Assembly: GCA_964642165.1 (NCBI GenBank)
Contig: CAZXOC010000019.1
Span: 1-44,778, forward strand
Length of the DNA stretch: 44,778 nt
From: CAYRVX01 sp964642165
Lineage (GTDB): Bacteria > Planctomycetota > Phycisphaerae > SM23-33
Reading direction: 5' to 3'
Shown here: positions 33,208-43,767 of the stretch, piece by piece
Layout of the letters: every line of letters begins with the position of its first letter
Position numbering within the stretch: position 1 is the first letter of the stretch
Translations under genes and position numbers: made by a program
Notes under the pieces: generated by a model
The model's input: only the letters and a program-made list of their open reading frames with translations
Told to the model about the DNA's origin: nothing
Databases searched by the model: none

Positions 33208-36200
33208 GGGGCTCGATCTCCCGCAGCGCGTGCTCCGCCAGCCGGGCTGCCCTCCTCTCTGCCAGGGGCACTCTCCGGTCTTTCTCCCGGGCCTCGGCGG
33301 CTCTCCTCCGCCCGATGTCGACCGCTTCCTCCAGGTGCATGCGGGCGAGGCGGTTGCTGCCGGCGGCGGCCTCGGCCATGCCGAGATGGTAGTGTACCTC
33401 GGCCGAACCGGGCTGGCCCTTGACGGCCCGTCTCAGCAGACGGCAGGCGTCCGCCTTTCGGCCCTGGAGATGTGCGATCCACCCGGCCGTGTCGAGGAAC
33501 ATCGAGGGGGAATTCGGCTTCAGGATCCCATCCGTCACCTTCTGCGCCTCGGCCAGGCGCTCGCGGTCGGCCGGTGACAGCACGGTGACGAGGTAGGCCC
33601 AGTTGTTGGCGCACACCGGGTCCTTTGTTGCCTCGAACACCTTGCGATAGAGGGGCTGGGCCTGCTTGAGGTTGCCGGCCCGCTCCTCCGCCTGGGCGTG
33701 CTCGAGCGACAGCCCCTTGTCGTCGCCGTGCGTCCGGGCGAGGGCCCGGTAGATCCCGACGGCGTCGTCGTACTGCTGCTTCGCCACGTGAAGGCGGGCC
33801 TGCATCCGCCTCGCCAGGTAGCTGTCCTTAGGCTGAAGCGTGGCGCAGAGCTGCTCGAGCCGCTCGGGCTCGGCCGAGGCCCAGTAGAGCAGTCGTGCAG
33901 CCCACTGGCACGCCGGGCGGGCCTTCAGCGCCTCCATGGCCCAGTGCCACGCCAGGTCGACCTGGCGCGCGTCCAGCGCTACCTGCGCCTTCAGCAGCTT
34001 GACCAGCTCCTTCCTGGCGTCCTGTGATGCCCCGGCGTGTGCGATGAGTTCCCGGCCGGCCGCGGCGACAGGGCCCCCGGCCGTGTCGAGCTTCTTCGCG
34101 ATTACCTTGACCTGGAGCTCGTCCCTGGCCAACAGCGCGCAGGGCAGCCGGTAGGCGACGGGGACCGCTCCCGGCGGCTGGAGCTTGGCGGCCTGCAGGT
34201 CGAGGTCATCGATCCGCTCGGCCCAGGGCTTGGCCGCGGCGGCATCCGCCGAGCGGCTGGCCAGGCACAGGCCCAGGGCGGCGGGAATGAGATCCGCTTC
34301 GGCGGGGGGCGGGAGGAGCTTCCCGGCTGCCTGCGGATCGCCGTCCATCCCCAGAGCGACGGCGAGCCAGCGCCATCGTGGGTTGCCGGTCACGCCGACC
34401 ACCGCCGCGGAGATCCTGGCCGCCGAGGCCAGGTCCTTGGTCCTCACGGCCGCCTGTATCGCCATTGCGGCCGGGCCCACAATGGACTGGCCTGTTGCCT
34501 CCTTCGAGGCCCGGAACGTTCGGAAGGCCTGGCGCGCCTCGGCCGGCCGGTCGTCCTCCAGCAGGATCGACATCTCATGCATGAGCGTGGCGGGGTCGCC
34601 GGGGCGTTTGGCGGCCAGGCTGCGCAGGATGGCCAGCGCGTGCTGCGTCTCCGCGAGATCCGCCAGTGCGTGCTGTGCGGCGGCGTACTGCGGGGCATGT
34701 TCCGGGATTCGCGTCAGCAGCGCCTTTGCCTTGGGCTTGCCGTCGAGCGAGGCCAGCGCTCGGGCGAGGTCGAGCTGCATGGCCGGGCTGGAAGCCGAAT
34801 CGACCAGGCCCTCCAGTTGCTCTGTCGCCTTCTTCCGCAGGCCCCAACGGGCAAGGAGCCTTCCCTCCTGATAGCGGGCCATGACACCGGCCGCCCTGCC
34901 ACGGCCTGCCAGCTCCCGCAGCGCCTCCAACGCCGCCAGGGGGTCCTGCCGAGCGTCCAGCGCGTCGGACAGCATCACGTGGAGGTCGGGCCGGGCAGGT
35001 TGGAGCTCGATGGCCTTGCGGAGGAGTTGAGGGATCTCGTCGGTCTTCCCGATCGCTTGCAGCACCCTTGCGCGGAGGACGCAGGTTCTGGGGTCGTCGG
35101 GCCGAATCTGCTGCACCGCGTCCACCGCGGCCAGGGCCTTCTCNNNNNNNNNNNNNNNNNNNNNNNNNNNNNNNNNNNNNNNNNNNNNNNNNNNNNNNNN
35201 NNNNNNNNNNNNNNNNNNNNNNNNNNNNNNNNNNNNNNNNNNNTCGAGGATCGCCAGCGCCTCGTCCAACTCCCCGGACTCGGTGAGCAGGCCCGCCAGC
35301 ATCAGGCGGTACCCCGGCGCCCGGCCGTCGAGGTCCACCGCCCGGCGGCAGTGTTCCATGGCCTGAAGGCCCCGCCTCGTGTCGTAGTAGTGCCTGGCCA
35401 AGGCGATATGGGCATCCGGATCGTTGGGGTCTTTCTGGAACTGCTCCTCCAGGAGCTTGTCCGCATCGCCAACACGTCCAGTGCGGACCATGGCCCGGAC
35501 GACGGCCTGCCGATCGCCGGCGCCGACGGGCTTCCCGCCGGCAACGCGCGACTCGAGCTTCCTCGCCCGGGTGCCGTCACCCAGGATCCGGTACCCGTCG
35601 GCGGCGGCCATGAGCAGGCTCAGGCCGGCGCCCTCGGTCTTCCCGGCGACGTCCAGCGCGGTGCGTGCCAGTCCCGGCTGGTCGGTCCGGCGGGCGGCCT
35701 GCACGAAGAGACGAAGGACCTCGGGGCTATTCGGGTCGGCGTCGTATGCGGCCGCGGCGTCCTCGAACGCCTGCCGCGGCGATTCACGTAACGTAAGTCT
35801 GGCGAGGTACATGCGAGAAGGGACGTGGTCGGGCTTGATCCGGGAGACGATCGTCCGCATGGCCTCTGCCGCCAGCGAGGTCTTGCCCGTCTCGTGGGCG
35901 GCTATGGCGTAGAAGTAGTGGGCTTCGTGCCACCCCGAAACGTCCGCCTTCAGGGCGAAAAGCTCGCGTTCGGCCTCCTGGTGCCTTCTCTGAGACATCA
36001 GGGCCTGTGCGTGAAGCAGCCTGGCGCGGGAATTGTGCGGCTCGGCCTTGGTGCTCTCCTGGGCCAACCGCTCGGCCAGCTTGGCCTCATTCGGGTCGTG
36101 GAACACCTCGGCCGACGTAAGGGCGACGGCCGCGCGCTCGAGCTTGATCCGCGCGTTGTCCGGGTGAGCCGAGAGCAGCTTGTCCAGATCCCGCTTCACC

Positions 36201-37081
36201 TTCCCGAGCTGCTTGCGAAATGCCTGCTTGCCCTGCCGGTGCGAGGATCGAAGCTCGTGTACGGCCAGCATCGAGGCCGCCACCGGCGGCGGGTCGTCGA
36301 CGTCCAGGGCCTTGCGGGCGAGGGCCAGCGAGGCCTCGTCGCCGCATTCCTCGCACAACTCGATGAGCGCCTCGGCTGAGGCCGGCCGCCGGGCGTCCTT
36401 CTGGACCACGGCCAACAGGACCGCAATGGCTTGCTTGAGGCTTTCCCTCGAGGCGGCCAGGGCCTCCTGACTCTCCTCACGCTTCGCCTCCGCCTCGGGC
36501 GTGACGCGGGCGGCGGCGGCGATCTCCGCCTCCCGGTCGAGGCACCCGGACAGGAGCAGTTGGGCCCGGGCCATCGCCCGGAGGTTCAGACCCCATCGCT
36601 CCTGAAGTCCCAGCCCAGGGGCGGCGTCCCTCCCCTTGGACTGCCGAAGGATCTCGTTCGCCTTCTCCAGTTTCGCGATGGCGTCGTGCAGCGATTCGGC
36701 CTTCTCCCGGTCGGCTCGGGAGGCCAGCGTCCGGACGGCGGGGAGGGAATACGTGCTCGCCCTGCACAGAACGACTTCGGCGGCGTTCGGATCGCATCGC
36801 GCCGCCTTGTCGAGGACTCGCCGGGCTTCGAGGTACCTGCCCTGGCGGCAGTACGCCAGGGCCTGTGTGTGGTAGCCGCGCCAGTCGGCGGGGTACTTGG
36901 CGGCGTACGTGCCCGCGAGCTCCAGCGACTTCTCCAGCTTGTTGGCGCGGAGGGCCAACTGCGCCCGGGCCAGCAACCGGGGGCCCGTCTGCCGACGGAT
37001 GTACCACGCGATGCCCGCTCCGACGCCGGCGAGCAGGAGGAGGAGCACGGTGAGCCACGCGATCCGGCGATTCCGCGTCAT
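33200..37081 (-). CDS. Giant membrane-anchored TPR protein (copy B, contains an assembly gap)
   Basis: One N-terminal membrane helix (AWLTVLLLLLAGVGAGIAWY, about residues 8-27) precedes a very long chain of tetratricopeptide-like repeats (for example LARHYYDTRRGLQAMEHCRRA), so the repeat body is expected in the periplasm. The ATG at 37081 has a very strong ribosome site, GGAGGTGA, 6 nt upstream. The frame is open on both sides of 100 N. Compared with copy A, about 290 residues are missing at the gap, which predicts a true length near 1,550. It starts 20 nt after copy A. TPR proteins of exosortase loci (PrsT-like) are known partners, but this pair is larger and lacks a lipobox. The function is unknown; export scaffold is a guess. 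Confidence 0.8.
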   Translation of the reverse strand: MTRNRRIAWLTVLLLLLAGVGAGIAWYIRRQTGPRLLARAQLALRANKLEKSLELAGTYAAKYPADWRGYHTQALAYCRQGRYLEARRVLDKAARCDPNAAEVVLCRASTYSLPAVRTLASRADREKAESLHDAIAKLEKANEILRQSKGRDAAPGLGLQERWGLNLRAMARAQLLLSGCLDREAEIAAAARVTPEAEAKREESQEALAASRESLKQAIAVLLAVVQKDARRPASAEALIELCEECGDEASLALARKALDVDDPPPVAASMLAVHELRSSHRQGKQAFRKQLGKVKRDLDKLLSAHPDNARIKLERAAVALTSAEVFHDPNEAKLAERLAQESTKAEPHNSRARLLHAQALMSQRRHQEAERELFALKADVSGWHEAHYFYAIAAHETGKTSLAAEAMRTIVSRIKPDHVPSRMYLARLTLRESPRQAFEDAAAAYDADPNSPEVLRLFVQAARRTDQPGLARTALDVAGKTEGAGLSLLMAAADGYRILGDGTRARKLESRVAGGKPVGAGDRQAVVRAMVRTGRVGDADKLLEEQFQKDPNDPDAHIALARHYYDTRRGLQAMEHCRRAVDLDGRAPGYRLMLAGLLTESGELDEALAILXXXXXXXXXXXXXXXXXXXXXXXXXXXXXXXXXXEKALAAVDAVQQIRPDDPRTCVLRARVLQAIGKTDEIPQLLRKAIELQPARPDLHVMLSDALDARQDPLAALEALRELAGRGRAAGVMARYQEGRLLARWGLRKKATEQLEGLVDSASSPAMQLDLARALASLDGKPKAKALLTRIPEHAPQYAAAQHALADLAETQHALAILRSLAAKRPGDPATLMHEMSILLEDDRPAEARQAFRTFRASKEATGQSIVGPAAMAIQAAVRTKDLASAARISAAVVGVTGNPRWRWLAVALGMDGDPQAAGKLLPPPAEADLIPAALGLCLASRSADAAAAKPWAERIDDLDLQAAKLQPPGAVPVAYRLPCALLARDELQVKVIAKKLDTAGGPVAAAGRELIAHAGASQDARKELVKLLKAQVALDARQVDLAWHWAMEALKARPACQWAARLLYWASAEPERLEQLCATLQPKDSYLARRMQARLHVAKQQYDDAVGIYRALARTHGDDKGLSLEHAQAEERAGNLKQAQPLYRKVFEATKDPVCANNWAYLVTVLSPADRERLAEAQKVTDGILKPNSPSMFLDTAGWIAHLQGRKADACRLLRRAVKGQPGSAEVHYHLGMAEAAAGSNRLARMHLEEAVDIGRRRAAEAREKDRRVPLAERRAARLAEHALREIEPLE
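35144..35243. other. Assembly gap (100 N) inside TPR copy B
   Basis: Exactly 100 N, the usual placeholder for a gap of unknown size. Flanking codons need a length of 1 modulo 3. Alignment by eye to copy A puts GELDEALAIL before the gap and the VQQIRPDDPR region after it against positions about 292 residues apart, so the real gap is probably near 0.88 kb. Confidence 0.9.
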
Positions 37082-37100
37082 ACTTCGTCACCTCCGGCGC

Positions 37101-40100
37101 TCATCCGGGCCGCTTCACCTCGGCCAAGGCCTGCTTGGCCAGCCGGATCACCTCGGCGGTCGTCTTGGGAAGGGTCTGGCCGCCGGCCTGGAGCTTCTCG
37201 CCGAGATCCACCGCGGCGGCCAGGTGCCACTGGGCCAGTTGCTCGTCCCCCGCGGCCGCCTCGACGACGCCCAGGTGGTAATGCACATCCGGCGAGCCGG
37301 GCAGGCCCCGGGCGGCGCGGCGAAGGAGTGGCAGGGCGTCGGCATCGCGCCCCTGGAGATGGGCAATCCAACCCGCCGTGTCCTGGATGTGCGGCAGGGG
37401 CCTGGCCTTCAGGGCCGCATCCGCCCACGTCCGGGCCTCGGCGAGCTTCGCCGCGTCCTTGGGAGACAACTGCACCACGAGGCACGCGGCGTTGTTGGCG
37501 GCGGCGGGGTCCTTGTCCTTGGCCAGTTGCATGACCTCCCGGTACACGGCCAGGGCTTGCTCGAGTCGTCCGGCGGCCTCCAGGGCCATGGCCTGCTGCA
37601 GCAGGTACGCGGGATCGACCTTGCCTGCTCTTCGAGCCAGGGCCCCGTGGATCTCCGCCGCTTGGGCGGGGTGATTCTGGCGGGCGAGAAGATCCGCCCG
37701 AAGCACCTGAGCCAGCTCGCAGTCCTTCGGGCGCAGGGTTTCGCCGGCCTCCTTGAGCTCGGCGGCTCCCGGCCCGGTCAGCATGACCTCCAGGGCAGCC
37801 CATTGGGACGCGGGTCGTGCCCTGAGCGCCTGCATCGCCCAGATCCGAGCCAGCTCGGGCAGCCCCAGCTCGCGGGCGATGAAGGTCTTGACGAATGTCG
37901 CGACCTCCCCGGCGGCCTTCGGCGAGGCCTTGCTGTGGGACACCAGCTCCCGGGCCGCGGCTCCATCGGGGCCGGAACCCAGCTTCGCGATGGCCACCTT
38001 GATTTGGACTTCATCGTCGGTCAACAGGGCGCACAGGAGCCTCAGCGCCGCCGGTATGCTGCGCGGTGGCTGGAGCTTCCCGAGACCGGCGTCGAGGCTG
38101 TCGAGCCGGTCGGCACATTGCTTGGCCGTCTTCTCGTCGCCTGCGTGCTTGGCCCGACACAGCAGCAACGCCGCAGGGAAGACGCCGGCCTCGGACACCT
38201 TGGGAAGCCCCGGGCCCGCGGGCCTGGAAGCGGCCTCGGAACCGCCGTCCGGAAGCAGCAAGGCGGCCGTCACGCGCCATCGCGGGGACGGCGACCTTGC
38301 AGCCAATGCCTTGGCGATCTCACCTGCCTTCGACAGGTCGCCGCTCCGGATCGCAGCGGTCAGCGCCAGCGCTGCCGCACGCTCAGGCGGCCGCGCAGCA
38401 GCACCCATCCGTTTCCTGAAGGCCTCGAAGGCTTGCACCGCCTCAGCCGGCTTGCCCGCCCCGATCAGGATCGACATCTCGTGGAGGAGCACGCGCTGAC
38501 TGCGCGGCCTCTTCCCGCCCAGCTTGCGGACGGTTGCCAGCCTGACTTCCGCGGCCTCCGCGAGGTCCGCCAGCATGAGCTGGGCGGAGACATACTCCCT
38601 TGCGTGCTCGGGGATCTTGGCCAGCGCAGCCTTTGCCTGATCCCCGCGCCCCAGGCGGGCCAGCGCGCGGGCCAGAGCCAACTGAAGATCGGGGCTCGGT
38701 TCGTAGCGAAGGTCCGCGACAGCCTCGTATCTCTGGATGGCCTCGGCCTGGAGCCCCCAGCGTGCAAACAGGGCTCCCTCGTAGAACAGCCCGATGGGCT
38801 TGCCGGCCCGGCCCGTCTTCTGCAGCCTGTTCAGGGCCCCCAGGGCAGCCAGGGGCTTACCCTGGGCATCGAAGACCCGAGCCAGCGCCGTGTACAACCG
38901 GAAATCCCCCGGCTGAAGCTCGATGGCCTTCTCGTAGAGGTTCGGCACCTCGTCGAGCCGTTCGGCGGTCATCAGCACGTTGGCCCGCAGGAGGTAGCTC
39001 CTGGGGTCGTTGGGGAGCATCTGCTGGACCGTGTCGCACGCGGACAGGGCCTCGTCGATCTCCTCGATACGTGCCAGCAAGCTGGCGGCCTGAAGGAGGG
39101 CAAAGGGATCCTTTCGCGCCTGGGCCTCCTCGCATAACGTGATCAGCACAGCCTCGGCCTTTGGGTACTGCTTGTTCGCGGCGAGCAGGTTGGCCTTGGC
39201 GTACATGGCGCGGGTCTTGGCGATGCCTTCCGTGGCGGCTACGAGCTTGTCCAACTCCCGAAGCGCGTCGTCGAGCTTCCCGCCGCGTGCCAGCAGGGAC
39301 GCCCGAAGCAGGCGGGCACGGAACCGCGTTGCCCCGTCGGACGCTGGGCTGCGGACCGCTCGCTCGCAGCATTCTGCGCCCTTGTCCGGCTGGCCCAGCC
39401 GGGCGTACAGGCCCGCCACGGCCAGGTCGACGAGATCGTCCCGCGCTCGCGAGATCTTGACCATCTCGCTGCGGGCCTTCTGGATGGCTTTCTCCACCTC
39501 CTCCCACGACATTCTCACGAATGCCTGCGCCGGGCGAGTGGTGGCCTCCCCCTCGAGTCCCTCGAGGCCCGCCTTGGCGAGAAGCAACAACGCGAGGCGC
39601 TGATAGGCGGGCAAGCTCTGCGGCCGCGAAGCGATCACTCGCTTCCATTCCGCTATGCCCTCGTCTCTCCTGCCCATGGCCAGGTAGGCCTGCGCGAGGG
39701 GCCGCCGCAGGTCCACGTCGTTGGGGTTTGCCTTCAGCCCGTCTAGGCAGATCTCGGCAGATCGCTTCGGCTGGCCGATGGCGAGGTAGATCATCGCCAG
39801 CGACACGCCGAATCGCCTTCCCGCGTCCGGCCGCTGGAGAATCGCCTGGGCTTCCGCGTCGATCGGCTCGCCGCGAAGCATCTTGATCTGGAGCTGGAGC
39901 AGCTCCGCCGAGATGCTGCTGGCCGCGATGGGGGTCAAGACGGCCTGTGCCTCGCTCAGCTCGCCCACGTCGATCAGCGCTCGCGCGAGGGCCAGTCGGT
40001 ACACCGGGTTGCGGTCGCTCAGCAGCACGGTCCTTCGGTAGAGCTCCTCCGCCTGCAAACGTCGGGCCGTGTTGTTGTAGAGACTGGCCAGGGCGAAGCA

Positions 40101-41824
40101 CACGCGCGGATCGTTGGGCGAGAGGGCAAGCTGGTCGTTGAGGAGCTTCTCGGCCTCGGGGGACCGCTCCTTCAGCATCAGCGCCCGCGCGACCGCCAGG
40201 ACTTCGGCTGTGCCTGCCGGTTTGGNNNNNNNNNNNNNNNNNNNNNNNNNNNNNNNNNNNNNNNNNNNNNNNNNNNNNNNNNNNNNNNNNNNNNNNNNNN
40301 NNNNNNNNNNNNNNNNNNNNNNNNNCCGGGCCAGTCCAGGACCTCGCCGACGGTGAGCTGTGCCCATGCCTTGCCCAGGACCTCTCGGGCCAGGTCCGGC
40401 TGGTCCGTCCCCTGGGCGGCCCGAACGTACAGCCGCAGGGCTTCCGGGTCGCCCGGGTGGCCCTGCCAGTAGGCCTGGGCATCGGCGAAGGCCTGCTCGT
40501 AGAAACCGCCCTGGAGCAGCAGCTCGGCAAAGCGCTTCCGCGCATCCGGATGGTCGGGGATCAGCCGCGTAACGGTCCGCATGGCTTCCCGGGCGAGCTC
40601 GACCTTGCCGGTCCTCCGCGCCGCCTCGGCGTACCAGTACTGCGCAAGAGGCGACCGGGGGAAATCCGTCTTGAGCGTGAACAGCTCTCTCTCCGCTTGC
40701 GCGTGACCTTCCTGGTCGAGCAGCATCTGCGCTTGCAGCAACCGCGCGCGGAAGCTCCGGGGCTCGGCCTCGATGACTTCACGGGCCAGCTGCCGGGCCA
40801 GCACCATGTTCGGATCGTTCGGGTCCGGGCGCATCGTCGTCCGCCGCGCACGGGCGATCATCCATCCCGCTTGTGCCCGGGCCAGTTTGACGCGGGTATC
40901 CTCGGGATGAGCGCTCCTGAGCTTGTCGAGGCGGACGGCGATTCCGTCGAGTTCCTCGCAGTCGGCGCTCGTTTGCCCCGTCGACGATCGCAGCTCGTCC
41001 ATGGCCAGAGCTGTGGCCGCTGCAGGTGGCGGACTGTCCAGCTTGCCGATGGCCTCGCGAGCCAACGCCAGCGACTTGCGGTCGCCCGTCCTCAAGCAGA
41101 GGTCCACGACCATCTCGGCCGGCCTGTCGCGGGATGGATCGCGCTGGACGACGGTCAGCAGCATCTCGAGGGCCTGCTTCTGCAGTGTGGCGGCCTTCTG
41201 CCCCTCATACTCGCTGCGATCCTTCTTCTTCTTGGCACCCTCGGCGTCCCGCGCGGCCTCCGCGACCTCCGCGTCCTTCGCCAGCATTCGGGCCATCGCG
41301 GCGTGCACGTAGCTCATCCGGAGGTGGTTGAACCCGAGGTTCTGCTGGATGTCCAGCCTGGCCGCGTCGTCGTTCGGGTCGAAGCTCGTGAGGATTTCGT
41401 TGGCCTTGGCGAGCTTCGCCAGGGCTTCCTCCAGGGGCGCGGTGCTCCCGCCTTCCCCGGCCGCGGAGAGGACCCTCGACGCCGGAAGGGCATACGTGTC
41501 CGCCTCGGTCAGCACGATCCGGACTTCCGTGGGCTTCCGCTTCGCCGCCTCCTTCAGCACCGGCCGCGCCGAGTCGTACTTGCCCTGCCGGCAGAGCGCC
41601 CGAGCCTGCGTGAAGTAGCCGCGCCAGTCGTCGGGGTACTTGGCGACGTAGTCGCCCGACAGCTCCAGCGCCTTGTCGAACTTGCCGGCGCGCAGGGCCA
41701 GCTCGGCCCTGGCCAGCAGTCTCGGCCCGGTGCTCCGGCGGATGTGCCACCACAAGCCGCCGGCGATGCCGGTGATCACGATGAGGACCACGACGATCCA
41801 GGCGATCTTCCGTGCCTTCGTCAT
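37101..41824 (-). CDS. Giant membrane-anchored TPR protein (copy A, contains an assembly gap)
   Basis: This gene runs from ATG 41824 (AGGAG 9 nt upstream) to the stop at 37101 and is split by 100 N. The upstream piece gives 499 codons and begins with a membrane helix (IAWIVVVLIVITGIAGGLWW, residues 7-26); the downstream piece gives 1,040 more. The two pieces appear in different frames only because the placeholder length is wrong: flanks require 2 modulo 3, and alignment to copy B predicts about 72 bp. The protein would be near 1,565 residues, almost the same as copy B, and both share MT-x-x-R-x-IAW, RRxTGPRLLARA and KYPxDWRGY. The body is TPR-like throughout. It follows the exosortase gene by 79 nt. 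Confidence 0.8.
40226..40325. other. Assembly gap (100 N) inside TPR copy A
   Basis: Exactly 100 N between EVLDWP and KPAGTAEVLA. The flanking pieces require 2 modulo 3, which 100 does not satisfy. Copy B has about 24 residues at this place, so the true gap is probably about 71 or 74 bp. Confidence 0.9.
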
Positions 41825-41903
41825 CTTCGAGGTCTCCTATGCCCGCCGGCGGCATGTGTCGCGGCCGACAGGATGGCTGCGGACTCCCGCTGCGCCGGCG
41901 GGG

Positions 41904-43553
41904 CTATCTCAGCTTTTGGTCAAGATGCGGCACGGCCGCACGAAGCAGCGCCATCGACCGCTCTCTGGCCTGCGGGATCGAGCCCCGCGCGTCCGTCGAG
42001 ACGCGAACGAGGGCCCCGCTGGCGTCCCGGCTGAGGAGTCCGTTCATGAAGATCGTCAACTGCTGTATCCAGAAGCTGCTCGTGTAGCGGTTGCCGCATT
42101 TGTACGTATACACGAAGTAGTGCCTTCGCCTTCCCGTCTGGACGACGATCTCTCTGCACGGGATGTCGCTTCGGCCCTCCACGTCCCGCAGGGCGACGTC
42201 GGCCTTGGCGACAATGCCCTCGCCGGAGCCCCTCAGGCAGACGTCGGGCGGGTGCGTTCCCTTCCGGTTGTCCTTGCTGAAGATGATGCAGAACGTCAGC
42301 GCCGGCTGCCCCGGCGCGACGTACTGACGGTTGAGGTGGTCCCCCGTCTCCAGCACGTCGATCGTCTTCTGATCGAGGGGTATGTCGTAGCTGTGCAGCA
42401 GCCTGCCGCCGACCGTCAGCCGCTGGGGCAAGGCCGCCTGGGCAATCCGCTGGTTCCAGGTGGGCGGGACGGAGCGGCTCAGCCACCACGCGCCGGCGGC
42501 GGAAACCGCCACCAGGACCACCGCGGTCCACGCGCGGGGACTGTGGATGGCCCGGAAGAGCAGGGTGCTCTGCTCCTCGTCGCCGGGCCCCCGCCGGACG
42601 TCGTGGAACAGGGGGACGATCTGGGCCGGCCGACCGAGAGCCGCGCGGGCCCAGAGGATGAGCTTCTCGATCCCGAACATCATCAGGAACGCCAGGACGA
42701 AGACGATCACCCCGGAGGCGTCGTGGTACCACCCCGTGGCTATCTCGACGTCCCACACGTCGGCCACGACGATCAGGCTCACGATCCGCAGGGAGTTACT
42801 GAGCAGCGCCACGGGAAGGGACATCAGGAACAGCCCGACGCGCCAGGGCCCCCGCAGCCGGCAGACGTACGTGTACAGGGCGCCGAAGGCCAGCAGGCTG
42901 ATCATCGTCCGCAGGCCGTTGCAGACGTTGGCGATCACGAGCGTCTTGTCGCCCTCCAGCAGGACGCGGTTGCCCATCTGCTCGGCCGCGATCCCGAGGT
43001 GGTTGGCGGCGCTCACGCCCCATCCGGCGGCCACCATCTTCAGCCGGAACGCCATGTTGGTGACGGAGACTTCCGGCAGCGGCACCATGAAGAAGAGGAT
43101 CGCCACGGGGAACCACAGCCGGCGAAGCGCCTCGGCCCCCCAGATCAGCAGGATCAGTCCCGCGAGGACGCCGATGAAGGCAAAGCCGCTGGCGAAGTTC
43201 ACCCGCGCCAGGCAGGCCATCACGTGCAGCAGCAGCGAGAGGACCAGGACGATCGCGCCGATCACCCGCCGGGGGCGCACGCGGATCCGAGTGTGCCGGA
43301 TCAGCAGGATCGCGATCAGCAAGCTGATCAGGGGGACCAGCGGGCCGTGCGTGTAGTAGCTCTCGCTGCCCACGATGCGGTCGTAGAGGCTCTTCTGCGT
43401 GCGCTTCCAGGAGGGAAACCAGCGGTGCCACATCTCCCAGAAGTTGTATGCGAACCCGATGGTCAGTGCGGCGACGAGCAGCAGCCAACCGCACACAACG
43501 GGCCGTGTGCCTCGCGCGGCGCGAGCGTCGGAAGCGGCGAGGTCCTCTGTCAT
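41904..43553 (-). CDS. Exosortase fused to EpsI-type domain
   Basis: Exosortases are polytopic membrane transpeptidase-like enzymes that cleave PEP-CTERM tags. The first ~300 residues of this 549-residue protein contain about eight helices and the full triad: C211 (ANVCNGLRTM), R256 (LLSNSLRIVS) and H277 (GWYHDASGV). After a linker, another helix (AWTAVVLVAVSAAGAWWL) precedes a soluble C-terminal domain of about 200 residues (including RKGTHPPDVCLRGSG) resembling EpsI/DUF3485, which is often a separate protein. The ATG at 43553 is chosen; a GTG at 43622 would add 23 residues without a clear ribosome site. Its known substrate in this window is the PEP-CTERM protein at 29523-30269. It lies between the epimerase and TPR genes. 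Confidence 0.93.
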   Translation of the reverse strand: MTEDLAASDARAARGTRPVVCGWLLLVAALTIGFAYNFWEMWHRWFPSWKRTQKSLYDRIVGSESYYTHGPLVPLISLLIAILLIRHTRIRVRPRRVIGAIVLVLSLLLHVMACLARVNFASGFAFIGVLAGLILLIWGAEALRRLWFPVAILFFMVPLPEVSVTNMAFRLKMVAAGWGVSAANHLGIAAEQMGNRVLLEGDKTLVIANVCNGLRTMISLLAFGALYTYVCRLRGPWRVGLFLMSLPVALLSNSLRIVSLIVVADVWDVEIATGWYHDASGVIVFVLAFLMMFGIEKLILWARAALGRPAQIVPLFHDVRRGPGDEEQSTLLFRAIHSPRAWTAVVLVAVSAAGAWWLSRSVPPTWNQRIAQAALPQRLTVGGRLLHSYDIPLDQKTIDVLETGDHLNRQYVAPGQPALTFCIIFSKDNRKGTHPPDVCLRGSGEGIVAKADVALRDVEGRSDIPCREIVVQTGRRRHYFVYTYKCGNRYTSSFWIQQLTIFMNGLLSRDASGALVRVSTDARGSIPQARERSMALLRAAVPHLDQKLR

Positions 43554-43767
43554 GCCAAGCCCTGCCCTTTCCTCGTGGGCCGGATGGCGCACGAGCGACG
43601 AGCCGTCGAAATCGGCGGACACTGCCCGGAGAGCAAGCCAGGTCCGGGCGCGGGCACTCCCTGCCCATCCCTTTACGTATCGGCCCGTTCTTCCTCCCTG
43701 TTAAGCCGCTTCGTCGCCTGCCTATGGGTACGTCGCGGCCGCGGCGGGGGTTCTCGCCAAGTTGCGG

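Noticed and set aside
36897..39137. A 746-residue plus-strand frame opposite the TPR genes
   Set aside because: It is the antisense reflection of TPR coding; the minus-strand TPR pattern is periodic and has proper starts.
40178..40367. An N-terminus reading MGTAHRR across the 100 N for the downstream TPR piece
   Set aside because: It reads the upstream piece in the wrong frame through placeholder bases of arbitrary length.
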